Shown here: in pieces, positions 8,870-17,282 of the stretch | How positions within the stretch are numbered: the first letter of the stretch is position 1 | Layout of the letters: every line of letters starts with the position of its first letter | NCBI GenBank assembly: GCA_963822905.1 | Contig: CAWGJF010000002.1 | Span: 558,001 to 622,000, forward strand | Reading direction: 5' to 3' | Origin: CAWGJF01 sp963822905 | GTDB lineage: Bacteria > Bacteroidota > Ignavibacteria > Ignavibacteriales > Ignavibacteriaceae | DNA: 64,000 nucleotides | The notes under the pieces: model-generated | What the model saw: only the letters and a program-made list of their open reading frames with translations | Databases searched by the model: none | Told to the model about the DNA's origin: nothing | Position numbers and translations under genes: made by a program

Positions 8870-10123
8870 ATGCCGATGGATATTTCTGAATTAAAATCCA
8901 AAAAAATTGTTGAATTAAACGATATCGCAAAAGAGCTCAATATTGCAGGGTATAGCGATTTTCGAAAGCAGGAGCTAATATTTAAAATTCTTGAGGCGCA
9001 AACCGCCAAAGACGGATTAACATTTTCTAAAGGTGTACTTGAGGTGCTACCTGATGGTTATGGTTTTCTCCGTTCTTCGGATTATAATTATTTGCCTTCA
9101 CCCGATGATATTTATGTTTCGCCATCACAAATTAAAAAATTTAGTTTACGTACCGGTGATTTTGTAAGCGGGCAAGTCAGACCACCAAAAGAAGGCGAAA
9201 GATTTTTTGCGCTTTTGCGCGTTGAAGCAGTTAACGGACTTGCACCTGAACATATCCGCGAAAGAACTTTATTTGATAACCTCGTTCCTGTTTATCCAAC
9301 AAAGAGAATGCATCTTGAATCCGCACCGGGTGAATATTCAGTGCGTGTAGTTGATATGCTTGCGCCAATCGGCAAAGGACAAAGAGGATTAATAGTTTCG
9401 CCGCCAAAAAGTGGAAAAACAGTATTACTTCAAAAAATAGCCAACTCAATTACAAGAAATCATCCGGAAGTAAAATTAATTATTCTTCTTATTGACGAAC
9501 GTCCTGAGGAAGTAACTGATATGGAGAGATCGGTGCAGGCGGAAGTTATAAGTTCTACATTTGATGAACCCGCTGAAAGACACGTTCAGGTCGCAGATAT
9601 GGTTATTGAAAAGGCAAAGAGAATGGTTGAAGCAAAAGAGGATGTTGTAATTCTTCTTGATAGTATAACCAGGCTGGCTAGAGCACACAATATTGTTGTT
9701 CCACATAGTGGAAGAATTTTATCCGGTGGTGTTGATTCCAATGCACTTCATAAGCCAAAAAGATTTTTTGGTGCTGCAAGAAGTACTGAAGATGGTGGAA
9801 CTTTAACAATTATAGCTACTGCTCTAATTGATACCGGCAGTAGAATGGATGATGTGATTTTTGAAGAATTTAAAGGTACCGGTAACATGGAATTGGTACT
9901 AAATCGTGACTTAAGTGACAGAAGAATTTTCCCGGCAATTGATGTTAACCGTTCCGGAACACGACGTGAGGATTTATTAATGAAAGAAGATGAACTTCAA
10001 AAAATCTGGATACTTAGAAAAATATTGAGTGACTTCTCACCGGTCGAAGCAATGGAATTTTTAATTGATAAAATGCGTGGCACAAAAACCAACAAGGAAT
10101 TCCTTAACAATATGAACAGCTAA
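8870..10123 (+). CDS. rho: Transcription termination factor Rho
   Basis: Hexameric RNA-dependent ATPase that ends transcription at Rho-dependent sites. From the ATG at 8870 it has 417 residues. An N-terminal SAP-like helix region (LKSKKIVELNDIAKELNI) precedes the RNA-binding cold-shock fold (GVLEVLPDGYGFLRS). The Walker A is SPPKSGKTVLLQKI, Walker B is VVILLDSITRLARAHN, and GRILSGGVDSNAL and GAARSTEDGGTLTIIATAL cover the Q and R loops. I prefer ATG 8870 because AGGTGGG lies about 8 bases upstream; an in-frame TTG at 8840 would add 10 residues. No large insertion is seen in the N-terminal domain. Confidence 0.96.
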   Translation: MPMDISELKSKKIVELNDIAKELNIAGYSDFRKQELIFKILEAQTAKDGLTFSKGVLEVLPDGYGFLRSSDYNYLPSPDDIYVSPSQIKKFSLRTGDFVSGQVRPPKEGERFFALLRVEAVNGLAPEHIRERTLFDNLVPVYPTKRMHLESAPGEYSVRVVDMLAPIGKGQRGLIVSPPKSGKTVLLQKIANSITRNHPEVKLIILLIDERPEEVTDMERSVQAEVISSTFDEPAERHVQVADMVIEKAKRMVEAKEDVVILLDSITRLARAHNIVVPHSGRILSGGVDSNALHKPKRFFGAARSTEDGGTLTIIATALIDTGSRMDDVIFEEFKGTGNMELVLNRDLSDRRIFPAIDVNRSGTRREDLLMKEDELQKIWILRKILSDFSPVEAMEFLIDKMRGTKTNKEFLNNMNS

Positions 10124-10200
10124 ACCCCTGATTAAAATTATTGTACCGTTAATTTTCCATTGAATTAAATTAATCTGAGTAGGATATTCACAATAAAAAA

Positions 10201-11472
10201 TTGAAAAAATACTTTTTACTCCTTTTAATTCCTCTTGTTTCTTTTACCCAACCACGCGGAAGAGGAAGACACGAACAAGCACCAAGATTATCACCATTTA
10301 CGATTACCCTAATTTCAGATTCTCCGGATTCAAATAATTTATTTTTTTCATACCGAATTCCTTTTGATAAAATTGTTTTTCAGAAAGGTAACAATCAGTT
10401 TGAAACTACTTTAAGAGTTACAATCGAGATTCTGGATTCAACTGAGAAGTTAATAACCAGGGAAATCAATCAGAATAAAATTATTGCAGAAAATTTTGAA
10501 AGCACAAAAAGCAAAAATTTATTCGTACAGGGATTAATCAAATCAAAAATTCCTAAAGGCAATTTTATAATTGAACCTATAATTCGGAATATGAATTCTC
10601 AGGGTGAAGTGCCGTTTCCTCAAATGAAAATTAACGCGTGTGATTTTTTTAAGAATAATATTCAAGCTCCAATAATTGTTAATTCAACAATGATGGGTTG
10701 TGGTGATTATGAGTATTATGTATTTGCAAACAGAGGCAACAATATTTCTTTTAGCAAAGATTATTATGATATAATTATTCCTGTTCAAGATACTTCAGTT
10801 AGATATCTCGATGTCACAATTCTAAATTTGCAGGATACCGTATTGAATGAGCGAGTGTATAGTTTTCACAAAGGAAATTTACAACTGGAAATGTGTTCCA
10901 ATTTTTTAATATTAATGAATGAGAATAACGATAATCCCGAAAATTATTTTATAATAAAAGATGTGAATAAAAACATTTTTGAAGGTAACCTTACACTTAA
11001 AATTAAACAAGAGAATAATTCTGAAGAAGAAAGATTCGAAATACCGGTTGTTTGGGATAATAAGCCTTTTGCATTGCGCGATCCTGAATTAGCAATTGAA
11101 GATTTGAAATTCATCGAAAATGATTCAACTATTTCTGAAATGCTTGATGCTGATGAGGAAGATTATGCGAAGGAACTGTTTGATTACTGGAAAAAATTTG
11201 ATCCAACACCCGGAACTTCATTTAACGAACTGATGGCAGAATATTATGAAAGAGTTGACTATGCAGCTAAAGAATTCAAAGGAATTGGCAGGGAATCCGG
11301 AATAGGCTCAGACAGGAGTAAAGTTTATATCCGTTTCGGTAAACCTGATGAAGTGGAAAGAAATTCAAATTCAGACGGACATATCATGGAACAGTGGACT
11401 TATAAAAAACCTGAAAGAATTTTTGTGTTTGTTGACAAAAAAGGTACCGGAAATTTTACTCTTGTCGAATAG
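10201..11472 (+). CDS. GWxTD domain-containing secreted protein
   Basis: 423 residues from a TTG start, beginning with a signal peptide (KKYFLLLLIPLVSFTQP). The long middle is beta-rich and resembles periplasmic or surface proteins of this phylum. The C-terminal 130 residues match the GWxTD domain: an acidic helix (AKELFDYWKKFDPTPGT), NELMAEYYERVDYA, then KVYIRFGKPDEVE and MEQWTYKKPERIFVFVDK. The diagnostic GW-TDRGR segment is degenerate (GIGRESGIGSDRSKVY). The domain's function is unknown. It lies 2 bp before pdxA. Confidence 0.8.
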   Translation: MKKYFLLLLIPLVSFTQPRGRGRHEQAPRLSPFTITLISDSPDSNNLFFSYRIPFDKIVFQKGNNQFETTLRVTIEILDSTEKLITREINQNKIIAENFESTKSKNLFVQGLIKSKIPKGNFIIEPIIRNMNSQGEVPFPQMKINACDFFKNNIQAPIIVNSTMMGCGDYEYYVFANRGNNISFSKDYYDIIIPVQDTSVRYLDVTILNLQDTVLNERVYSFHKGNLQLEMCSNFLILMNENNDNPENYFIIKDVNKNIFEGNLTLKIKQENNSEEERFEIPVVWDNKPFALRDPELAIEDLKFIENDSTISEMLDADEEDYAKELFDYWKKFDPTPGTSFNELMAEYYERVDYAAKEFKGIGRESGIGSDRSKVYIRFGKPDEVERNSNSDGHIMEQWTYKKPERIFVFVDKKGTGNFTLVE

Positions 11473-11474
11473 CT

Positions 11475-12470
11475 ATGAGTAATTTTGTTTTTACAAGCGG
11501 AGATGTGAATGGAATAGGACCTGAAATTGTTTTAAAATCTTTAAATCGTTTATCAACTGGTAACAATTCTGACAAGTATTTCTATATTTGTCCTTCCAAT
11601 ATTTTCAATTCGGTTATAAAAAAAATAAAACCCCAATTTGATTTGTCAATTACAAATGCGAAATCATATGTAAAAAATAACTCAAAAGTTAAAATTATTT
11701 TTTTACCAGATTGTAAAAGAACTATTGGAAAACCAACCAGGGAATCAGGTAAAGCATCTTTTGAAGCTTTGAAGAATTCTTATCAGTTATTGAAAAAAAA
11801 TATTTGTGATGCTGTGATTACTGCACCAGTTTCAAAAACTGCTCTGCATTTGGCAGGAATAAATTTTCCAGGTCAGACAGAAATGTTCGCAAAATGGAGC
11901 AATACTAAAAAGTACCTTATGGTTTTTCTTTCAACAAAAATCAATATTTCTCTCAATACCATTCATATCCCGCTTAAAAAAGTAAGCTCTTCCTTAAATC
12001 AAAAACAACTTTCCGAGTCATTAAATGTTTTGATAAATACTACAAAAGTTGATCTTGGAATATCAAAACCGAAAGTTGCTGTGCTTGGATTAAATCCTCA
12101 TGCTGGTGAATCAGGAATTATTGGTGAAGAAGAAAATAAAATAATTATTCCGGTTATAAATAAGTTTTCTAAGAAGATTAAAATTGAAGGACCTTTTTCG
12201 CCTGATGCCTTTTTTGCTAACAGGATTTTTGAAAAGTTTGATATGACGTTTGCCATGTATCATGACCAGGCATTAATTCCTTTCAAATATATTAATTTTG
12301 GGAAAGGAGTTAATTTTACTGCGGGATTACCTGTTGTAAGAACTTCGCCAGATCATGGCGTAGCGTATGATATTGCAGGTGATTTTATTGCCGATGAATC
12401 CAGCATGCTTCAGGCATTTAAGTATGCAAAAAAAATAGTCAACAATCGCAAAAATGAAAAAACTAATTAA
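11475..12470 (+). CDS. pdxA: 4-hydroxythreonine-4-phosphate dehydrogenase
   Basis: NAD-dependent, metal-requiring step of the DXP-dependent vitamin B6 pathway. It has 331 residues. SGDVNGIGPEIVLKSL is the N-terminal signature. VITAPVSKTAL, INFPGQTEMFAKW, LGLNPHAGESG, GPFSPDAFF, MYHDQALIPFK and RTSPDHGVAYDIAG carry the zinc-binding histidines and the substrate-phosphate site. The last 17 bases overlap the following methyltransferase start. Confidence 0.94.
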   Translation: MSNFVFTSGDVNGIGPEIVLKSLNRLSTGNNSDKYFYICPSNIFNSVIKKIKPQFDLSITNAKSYVKNNSKVKIIFLPDCKRTIGKPTRESGKASFEALKNSYQLLKKNICDAVITAPVSKTALHLAGINFPGQTEMFAKWSNTKKYLMVFLSTKINISLNTIHIPLKKVSSSLNQKQLSESLNVLINTTKVDLGISKPKVAVLGLNPHAGESGIIGEEENKIIIPVINKFSKKIKIEGPFSPDAFFANRIFEKFDMTFAMYHDQALIPFKYINFGKGVNFTAGLPVVRTSPDHGVAYDIAGDFIADESSMLQAFKYAKKIVNNRKNEKTN

Positions 12471-13194
12471 CGATCATCACATTTACGATAAGGTATCTTC
12501 GATATATGATGGGTTAATGAATGAGGTTAATTATGATAATTGGGCGGATTACCTGAAAGAAGTTATAGGTAATTTTTCGAAATCAAAAGGTCCTGTTCTT
12601 GAACTTGCTTGTGGAACTTGCAGACTCGCAGGGATTTTGAAAAATTATTTTAATGATATTGTCGTAAGTGATATTTCTTTTAATATGCTAAATATGTCGA
12701 AGGATAAAAGTTTAAAAAGGATTTGTTGCGATATGACTTCTCTTCCGATAAAATCAAAGTTCCCGATTGTACTGTCCACATTCGATAGTGTGAATTATCT
12801 TTTATCAGAAATAAAACTAATAAAACTCTTTAAAGAAGTTAAAGAAATTTTATCCGATGATGGAGTTTTTACTTTTGATGCAAGTCTTTATAATAATAGT
12901 TTGGATCATGTTAAAGATTATATAAGTTCAGGAGATGTAAACGGAGTTTATTTCAAACGCGACAGCAAATTCAGTAGACGAGCAAGAATACATAAAAATA
13001 TTTTTGAAATAGTTGACGAATCAAATAAAACACACAGGGAAATACATAAACAAAAAATTTATGAATTCCATACTTATTTCGATTTGATTTATAAATCAGG
13101 AATGAAAGTTGTTGAGTGTTATGAAGCATTTACTTTTAGTGCCGGACATTCTGAATCACCTCGCGTTCAATTCATAGTGAAGAAAGTGATCTAA
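12454..13194 (+). CDS. Class I SAM-dependent methyltransferase
   Basis: 246 residues with a Rossmann methyltransferase fold. Motif I is VLELACGTCRLAGIL, followed by DIVVSDISFNML and an acidic motif II region (IVLSTFDSVNYLLS). The N-terminal YDKVSSIYDGLMNEVNYDNWADYL is typical of small-molecule and protein methyltransferases of the UbiE/YcgJ type. The C-terminal half (after residue 150) holds beta-strands usual for this group. The substrate cannot be told. It overlaps pdxA by 17 bp and is followed by ftsE after 3 bp. Confidence 0.85.
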   Translation: MKKLINDHHIYDKVSSIYDGLMNEVNYDNWADYLKEVIGNFSKSKGPVLELACGTCRLAGILKNYFNDIVVSDISFNMLNMSKDKSLKRICCDMTSLPIKSKFPIVLSTFDSVNYLLSEIKLIKLFKEVKEILSDDGVFTFDASLYNNSLDHVKDYISSGDVNGVYFKRDSKFSRRARIHKNIFEIVDESNKTHREIHKQKIYEFHTYFDLIYKSGMKVVECYEAFTFSAGHSESPRVQFIVKKVI

Positions 13195-13197
13195 AAT

Positions 13198-13887
13198 ATG
13201 TTGTCCTTCGAAAATGTAGAATTCAATTATTATAACCAGTCAGTATTCAGGGATTTGAATTTTGAATTAAAGCCCGGCGAGTTTGCATTTGTTATCGGCA
13301 AAAGCGGCATTGGAAAAACTACAATGTTGCAACTAATTTACATGAATATTAAACCGGAAAGTGGAGTTGTTAAAGTAGGGGAGTATGATTCAAGAACAAT
13401 TAGACCAAGGCAGCTTCCACTACTAAGAAGAAAACTCGGAGTCATTTTCCAGGATTTTAAATTACTCCAGGATAGAAACGTTTTTGAAAATTTATCTTAT
13501 GTTCTTGAAGTTATTAATACTCCGAAAAGAGAAATTAAAAGAAGAGTTGGTGAGGCTCTAAATAAGGTAGGTCTTTCACATAAAAGATTGAATTTACCAA
13601 ATGAACTTTCCGGAGGAGAGCAGCAAAGAGTATCAATTGCACGTGCAATTTTAAATGAACCAATGTTGATTCTTGCAGATGAGCCAACAGGAAATCTTGA
13701 TCCCGAAACATCAAATGAAATTTTAAATATTTTGAAAAAAATTAACCAGGCGGGAACTGGAATACTTGTGGCAACTCACAATTATGACCTTGTAAAAAAA
13801 GCTAATGAGAGAATCATCAAACTGGATGATGGCAGGGCATTAAAAGCAGTAATAAAACCCAAAAGCAATTCTAAAGTCGATCCATAA
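13198..13887 (+). CDS. ftsE: Cell-division-type ABC transporter ATPase FtsE
   Basis: ABC ATPase that, with FtsX, regulates peptidoglycan hydrolases at the septum in other bacteria. It has 229 residues. Walker A is VIGKSGIGKTTMLQLIY, Q-loop GVIFQDFKLLQDRNVFENLSYVL (the FtsE-type QDF-LL-R pattern), signature LSGGEQQRVSIARAIL, Walker B MLILADEPTGNLDP and the switch histidine in VATHNYDLV. No ftsX follows; its 3' end overlaps the convergent adk gene by 17 bp. A related FtsE-like family cannot be excluded. Confidence 0.85.
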   Translation: MLSFENVEFNYYNQSVFRDLNFELKPGEFAFVIGKSGIGKTTMLQLIYMNIKPESGVVKVGEYDSRTIRPRQLPLLRRKLGVIFQDFKLLQDRNVFENLSYVLEVINTPKREIKRRVGEALNKVGLSHKRLNLPNELSGGEQQRVSIARAILNEPMLILADEPTGNLDPETSNEILNILKKINQAGTGILVATHNYDLVKKANERIIKLDDGRALKAVIKPKSNSKVDP

Positions 13888-14509
13888 TTGATTTATTAAC
13901 TTCTTCAATTTCTCCAATTCCATCCACTGTAATAATGTCTCCCAAATTTTTATAATGATTCAGGACAGGCAGTGTATTCTTTTCAAACACACTCAATCTG
14001 TTCCTGATAACGTCTTCTTTATCATCATCTCTTAAATAAAAACTATTTTTTGTTCCGCAATTTGGACAACTTTCTGTATTTTCAATTTCGTTCAAAGTAA
14101 AAATCTTTCCACAGTTTTTGCATGCTCGTCTATTGTTCAGTCTTTTAACTATTTCATCTTCATTTGCTGTAATATTAATTACTGTGGCATTTCCAAATCC
14201 AAGTTCCTTTAAAAGTTTATCCAGAGTTTCAGCCTGCACCGTAGTTCGTGGAAAGCCATCGAGAATAAAACCGTTTTTACAATCCGGTTTTTTTAGCCGG
14301 TCTTTTATTATTCCAATCATAATATCATCAGGAACAAGTTCGCCTCGATTCATGATTTCTTTTGCTTTTTTTCCAAGTTCGGATTGTTCACTGACTGCTT
14401 GTCTTAATATATCTCCGGTTGAGATATGGGGAATGTTAAGTTTAGTGGAAAGAATTTTTGCCTGTGTGCCTTTACCTACTCCAGGAGAACCAAAAAGAAT
14501 GATCTGCAT
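13871..14509 (-). CDS. adk: Adenylate kinase
   Basis: Interconverts ATP + AMP and 2 ADP. It has 212 residues. The P-loop is LFGSPGVGKGTQAKIL, followed by HISTGDILRQAV, GFPRTTVQAE and the LID domain. The LID carries a zinc-type ribbon with CKNCGKIF and CPNCGTKN (four cysteines), as in many Gram-positive and thermophilic enzymes. The C-terminal 17 bases overlap ftsE on the other strand. It lies about 100 bp downstream of tadA. Confidence 0.96.
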   Translation of the reverse strand: MQIILFGSPGVGKGTQAKILSTKLNIPHISTGDILRQAVSEQSELGKKAKEIMNRGELVPDDIMIGIIKDRLKKPDCKNGFILDGFPRTTVQAETLDKLLKELGFGNATVINITANEDEIVKRLNNRRACKNCGKIFTLNEIENTESCPNCGTKNSFYLRDDDKEDVIRNRLSVFEKNTLPVLNHYKNLGDIITVDGIGEIEEVNKSIMDRL

Positions 14510-14611
14510 AAATATCCTGAATAATTTTATGCAAGATATTATATATAGGCTTTTTAATCAAGAATTATTATTAGACGATTCAATTCCTATCAGATTTTAT
14601 ATTACGATTTT

Positions 14612-15058
14612 TTAAAAGAATTTTTTAAGAAGTTGTTTTGATTCGTTATCCATTAATCCGGAGTAAACTTTTATTTTGTGAGTTGCTTTTGCTTCCTGTG
14701 CTAAATTATATATACTTCCGCAAGCTCCGAATTTAGGATCAAATGAAGCAAAATACAATTCGCTGATTCGTGATGAGAGTAGTGCGCCTGTGCACATTAT
14801 ACAAGGTTCCAGTGTTACAAAAATCGAACAACCAGTTAACCTCCAATCCTGAATATGATTTGCAGCAGAAGTAATTGCAATCATTTCGGCGTGAGCAGTT
14901 GCATCCTTTAGTTTTTCAACCTGGTTGTAACCTCTTCCGATAATTCTTCCATTTTTAACAACCACAGCGCCAACTGGAACTTCATTTTCTTCAAATGCTT
15001 TTTCGGCTTCCTGTAAAGCTGAATACATAAAACGGTATGAGTCTTCACTAAATAACAT
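14612..15058 (-). CDS. tadA: tRNA adenosine(34) deaminase
   Basis: Converts A34 to inosine in tRNA-Arg(ACG) so that it reads CGU, CGC and CGA. It has 148 residues. The deaminase motif is TAHAEMIAI (HAE zinc and proton-shuttle site), then VTLEPCIMCTGALLSSRI (PCxxC zinc ligands), with N-terminal EVPVGAVVVKNGRIIGRGYN. FDPKFGACGSIYNLA is the TadA-type C-terminal segment. Its substrate tRNA is encoded at 34.4 kb in this window. Confidence 0.94.
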   Translation of the reverse strand: MLFSEDSYRFMYSALQEAEKAFEENEVPVGAVVVKNGRIIGRGYNQVEKLKDATAHAEMIAITSAANHIQDWRLTGCSIFVTLEPCIMCTGALLSSRISELYFASFDPKFGACGSIYNLAQEAKATHKIKVYSGLMDNESKQLLKKFF

Positions 15059-15216
15059 CTAACACAAAATTAGGATAGTTGAAGTTTTGATATCCAGACA
15101 ATATAAATTTCAAATGACAAAGTTCATATCACAATATTTCTACAAATTAGAATTAGTATTTAGACAGTTTTCTTATTATTTGGCATTAGATAATTGAGTT
15201 TTGTGATTTTAACCTG

Positions 15217-15290
15217 TACGCCCGGAAGGATTCGAACCCTCAACCCTCAGATCCGAAGTCTGATGCTCTATCCAGTTGAGCTACGGGCGC
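15217..15290 (-). tRNA. tRNA-Arg, anticodon TCG
   Basis: A 74-base cloverleaf on the minus strand. The acceptor stem GCGCCCG pairs with CGGGCGT (one G-T pair), the anticodon arm is a 5-bp stem with loop CTTCGGA (anticodon TCG, reads CGA/CGG), and the T arm contains GGTTCGAATCC. The discriminator base is A and CCA is not encoded. Confidence 0.95.
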
Positions 15291-15460
15291 AAATAATGAA
15301 AATTTTCAGTCAAAGTTATTGCTTTTCATCTGTAACTCAAAACAAAGTTGCCTGTTCTATTTTGCAATAATCAATTGATTTGTTTGTTTCAATTTGAAAT
15401 TAAGATATGGAAAACGATTCGAAAATAATCAGTAAACAAAAGATTTTTATTCTTTTTAGA

Positions 15461-15477
15461 TGGCACTTTGATTGCAT
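15461..15477 (+). promoter_or_regulatory. Candidate sigma-54 promoter
   Basis: TGGCAC, five bases, then TTGCAT. The GG and GC dinucleotides are exactly 10 bases apart, as required for the -24/-12 elements. Nothing but a tiny ORF (15630) and a terminator (15757) lies downstream on this strand. No activator-binding site was identified. Confidence 0.5.
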
Positions 15478-15629
15478 TGAAAAAGTCAGAAATAATCCCT
15501 TTTTATTGATTTTTGGTTGTGAGGGCAAACATAACCAATCTAATAAAAAATATTTCACAGTTGTAAAATATTGGGAAGAATAACTATCTTCCGTGTGTCA
15601 TTTATTTATTTCTTTGTGAGGGTGCTATA

Positions 15630-15704
15630 ATGGTTATTGGAATAATAATTTTCAGCATTATTGCTGTTATTACTTTTGGACTTATGATGATTAGAGAAGG
15701 ATAA
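15630..15704 (+). CDS. Tiny single-pass membrane protein (24 aa)
   Basis: ATG to TAA of 25 codons. GAGGG lies 8-9 bases before the ATG as a ribosome-binding site. The peptide begins MVIGIIIFSIIAV and is almost wholly hydrophobic until the charged end MMIREG, so a single membrane helix with a short basic/acidic tail is expected. It lies between a sigma-54-like promoter and a strong terminator, which together would define a transcript of about 300 nt. No family is recognised; membrane-complex accessory peptides (such as KdpF- or CcoQ-type) are similar only in size. Confidence 0.5.
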   Translation: MVIGIIIFSIIAVITFGLMMIREG

Positions 15705-15756
15705 CTTCTTTTCCTTCCTTTTGGGGATAACCTCAGAGGGGTTGGGGATTGATTAG

Positions 15757-15785
15757 AAAAGTCGCTTACTGATGAAGCGACTTTT
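15757..15785. terminator. Intrinsic terminator
   Basis: AAAAGTCGCTT pairs with AAGCGACTTTTT around a short loop, followed by T-rich sequence on the plus strand and preceded by A-rich sequence for the minus strand. It can end the small plus-strand transcript and lies 12 bp from the end of the convergent radical SAM gene. Confidence 0.85.
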
Positions 15786-15796
15786 TATTTTTAAAA

Positions 15797-17002
15797 CTAA
15801 TTCATAAAATCTTTAGGGTAACTTTTTATATTGTGTCCGAATCTAAGCTGTTCCTCCATCCTGCACGACCACACTAATTTATTATTCCAAACAGTTATAT
15901 CAGGACAACCATCGCACATATTTTGTCTACCATCTTCCAATAAATCTACTGGTTGAATTATCATTACAGACTGATAATACAATCTTCTGAAAATATTAAA
16001 CGGGTTCTTATAATAATTGAAAAATGTTTTACGCAGTTTTTTATCAAGCAAACTCAACAAAAGAGTTGATTTACCACGAGCAGTCCACTTCGGTTCTGCG
16101 TAAGCAAGATATTTATTTCTAAATAAGTGATTAAATGTCTGCACGATTTCCATTGCTTTGCTACCCATATAGCCGAAAATTTTCTTTTTGTTTCCAAATC
16201 TTCCTGTTAAGAGCCACTTAAATGAATCGGGTTTTTCAGAGCCGTTTAAATATGCACAACTTTCAAAATCCGGGTATTCTTTTCTTATTAGTTCAACAAT
16301 CTCCTCAGCTTTTAAATCTGTTCTTGTTTCAGGATCTTCATTGTATACTAGTTCTTCCATATTAATTTTTTTTGGGCCAAGATAATAATCGTAATTTTGG
16401 TTGTTGACAGCCCTGTAAAGGATAAACACCATAACCTGAACTTTATCAATATTATCATGAGCCCAATTCAAAAGTTCAGGAATATATTGTACGGTATCTT
16501 CATAAATTGTAGAATTGAAAGCACAGGAAATATTTCCAGCTTCCTTAAGCATCGTTGCATATTTTAAACGAAGTTCATTTAATTCTATTTCAGTTTTTCC
16601 TTTCCATTGGGGTCTCGTTTGTTTACTGTCAATATGAAATGTAAATCCAAAAACGCCTGCTTTCTTTAGATCAAGAAGTAATTCTTTTGTTAAAGCCAAC
16701 CCATTCGTGTTAATGATTGGCTTCATATTTCTTTTCTTAACTTCTTTAACAATTTCTAAAATATTGGGATGGGTAAGTGGATCTCCTCCGGCAATTGAAA
16801 CTCCATCTGATTTTCTAAGTCTTACAAAAACATCCAGTTCATTTTTAATTTGATCGAGAGTTTTGTGTCCTTCTTTTTCATTTAATCGATAACAACCTTG
16901 ACAATACAGGTTACACTTTGAAGTTGGTTCTAACCATGAAATAGAGTTGTCAACTAAATTCCAGGGTAGGCGATAATAGTCTAAATGGTTTAGCTTAATC
17001 AT
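15797..17002 (-). CDS. Radical SAM protein with C-terminal cysteine motif
   Basis: 401 residues. The N-terminal SWLEPTSKCNLYCQGCYRL holds the CxxxCxxC motif that binds the SAM-cleaving 4Fe-4S cluster. GVSIAGGDPLTHPNI is the GGE-like motif and PIINTNGLALT follows in the barrel. A C-terminal cysteine set (MCDGCPDITVW, then WSCRMEEQ) suggests an auxiliary cluster or SPASM-like extension. The substrate is unknown. No peptide precursor gene is recognised next to it, though the tiny ORF at 15630 ends near its stop on the other strand. Confidence 0.85.
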   Translation of the reverse strand: MIKLNHLDYYRLPWNLVDNSISWLEPTSKCNLYCQGCYRLNEKEGHKTLDQIKNELDVFVRLRKSDGVSIAGGDPLTHPNILEIVKEVKKRNMKPIINTNGLALTKELLLDLKKAGVFGFTFHIDSKQTRPQWKGKTEIELNELRLKYATMLKEAGNISCAFNSTIYEDTVQYIPELLNWAHDNIDKVQVMVFILYRAVNNQNYDYYLGPKKINMEELVYNEDPETRTDLKAEEIVELIRKEYPDFESCAYLNGSEKPDSFKWLLTGRFGNKKKIFGYMGSKAMEIVQTFNHLFRNKYLAYAEPKWTARGKSTLLLSLLDKKLRKTFFNYYKNPFNIFRRLYYQSVMIIQPVDLLEDGRQNMCDGCPDITVWNNKLVWSCRMEEQLRFGHNIKSYPKDFMN

Positions 17003-17282
17003 AGTTCCTCTTGGTAATAGATAATAGATTTAATATAGAAAGATTAAATAGTTTATGGTTAAAATAAAATAATTTTATTTAGATTTCACTTATATTTGAT
17101 TAGGATCATTGCTAAATACGAAGCAATCGATGTTTGATAATTAATGATTTTAAATGAGGTAAAAGTACAATTGATCTATTGATATAATGTTTTAATGAGT
17201 TTGGATTAATACAGTTTTTAATTTTTTGTTAGTTGATTTTGTGAGGACTATTTTTGTCAAAAAATTTATTCCAATTTTAGAT

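Noticed and set aside
15797..17002. Radical SAM enzyme as a peptide-maturation enzyme acting on the 24-residue ORF
   Set aside because: The tiny peptide is a plain hydrophobic helix without a leader/core pattern, on the opposite strand with its own promoter and terminator.
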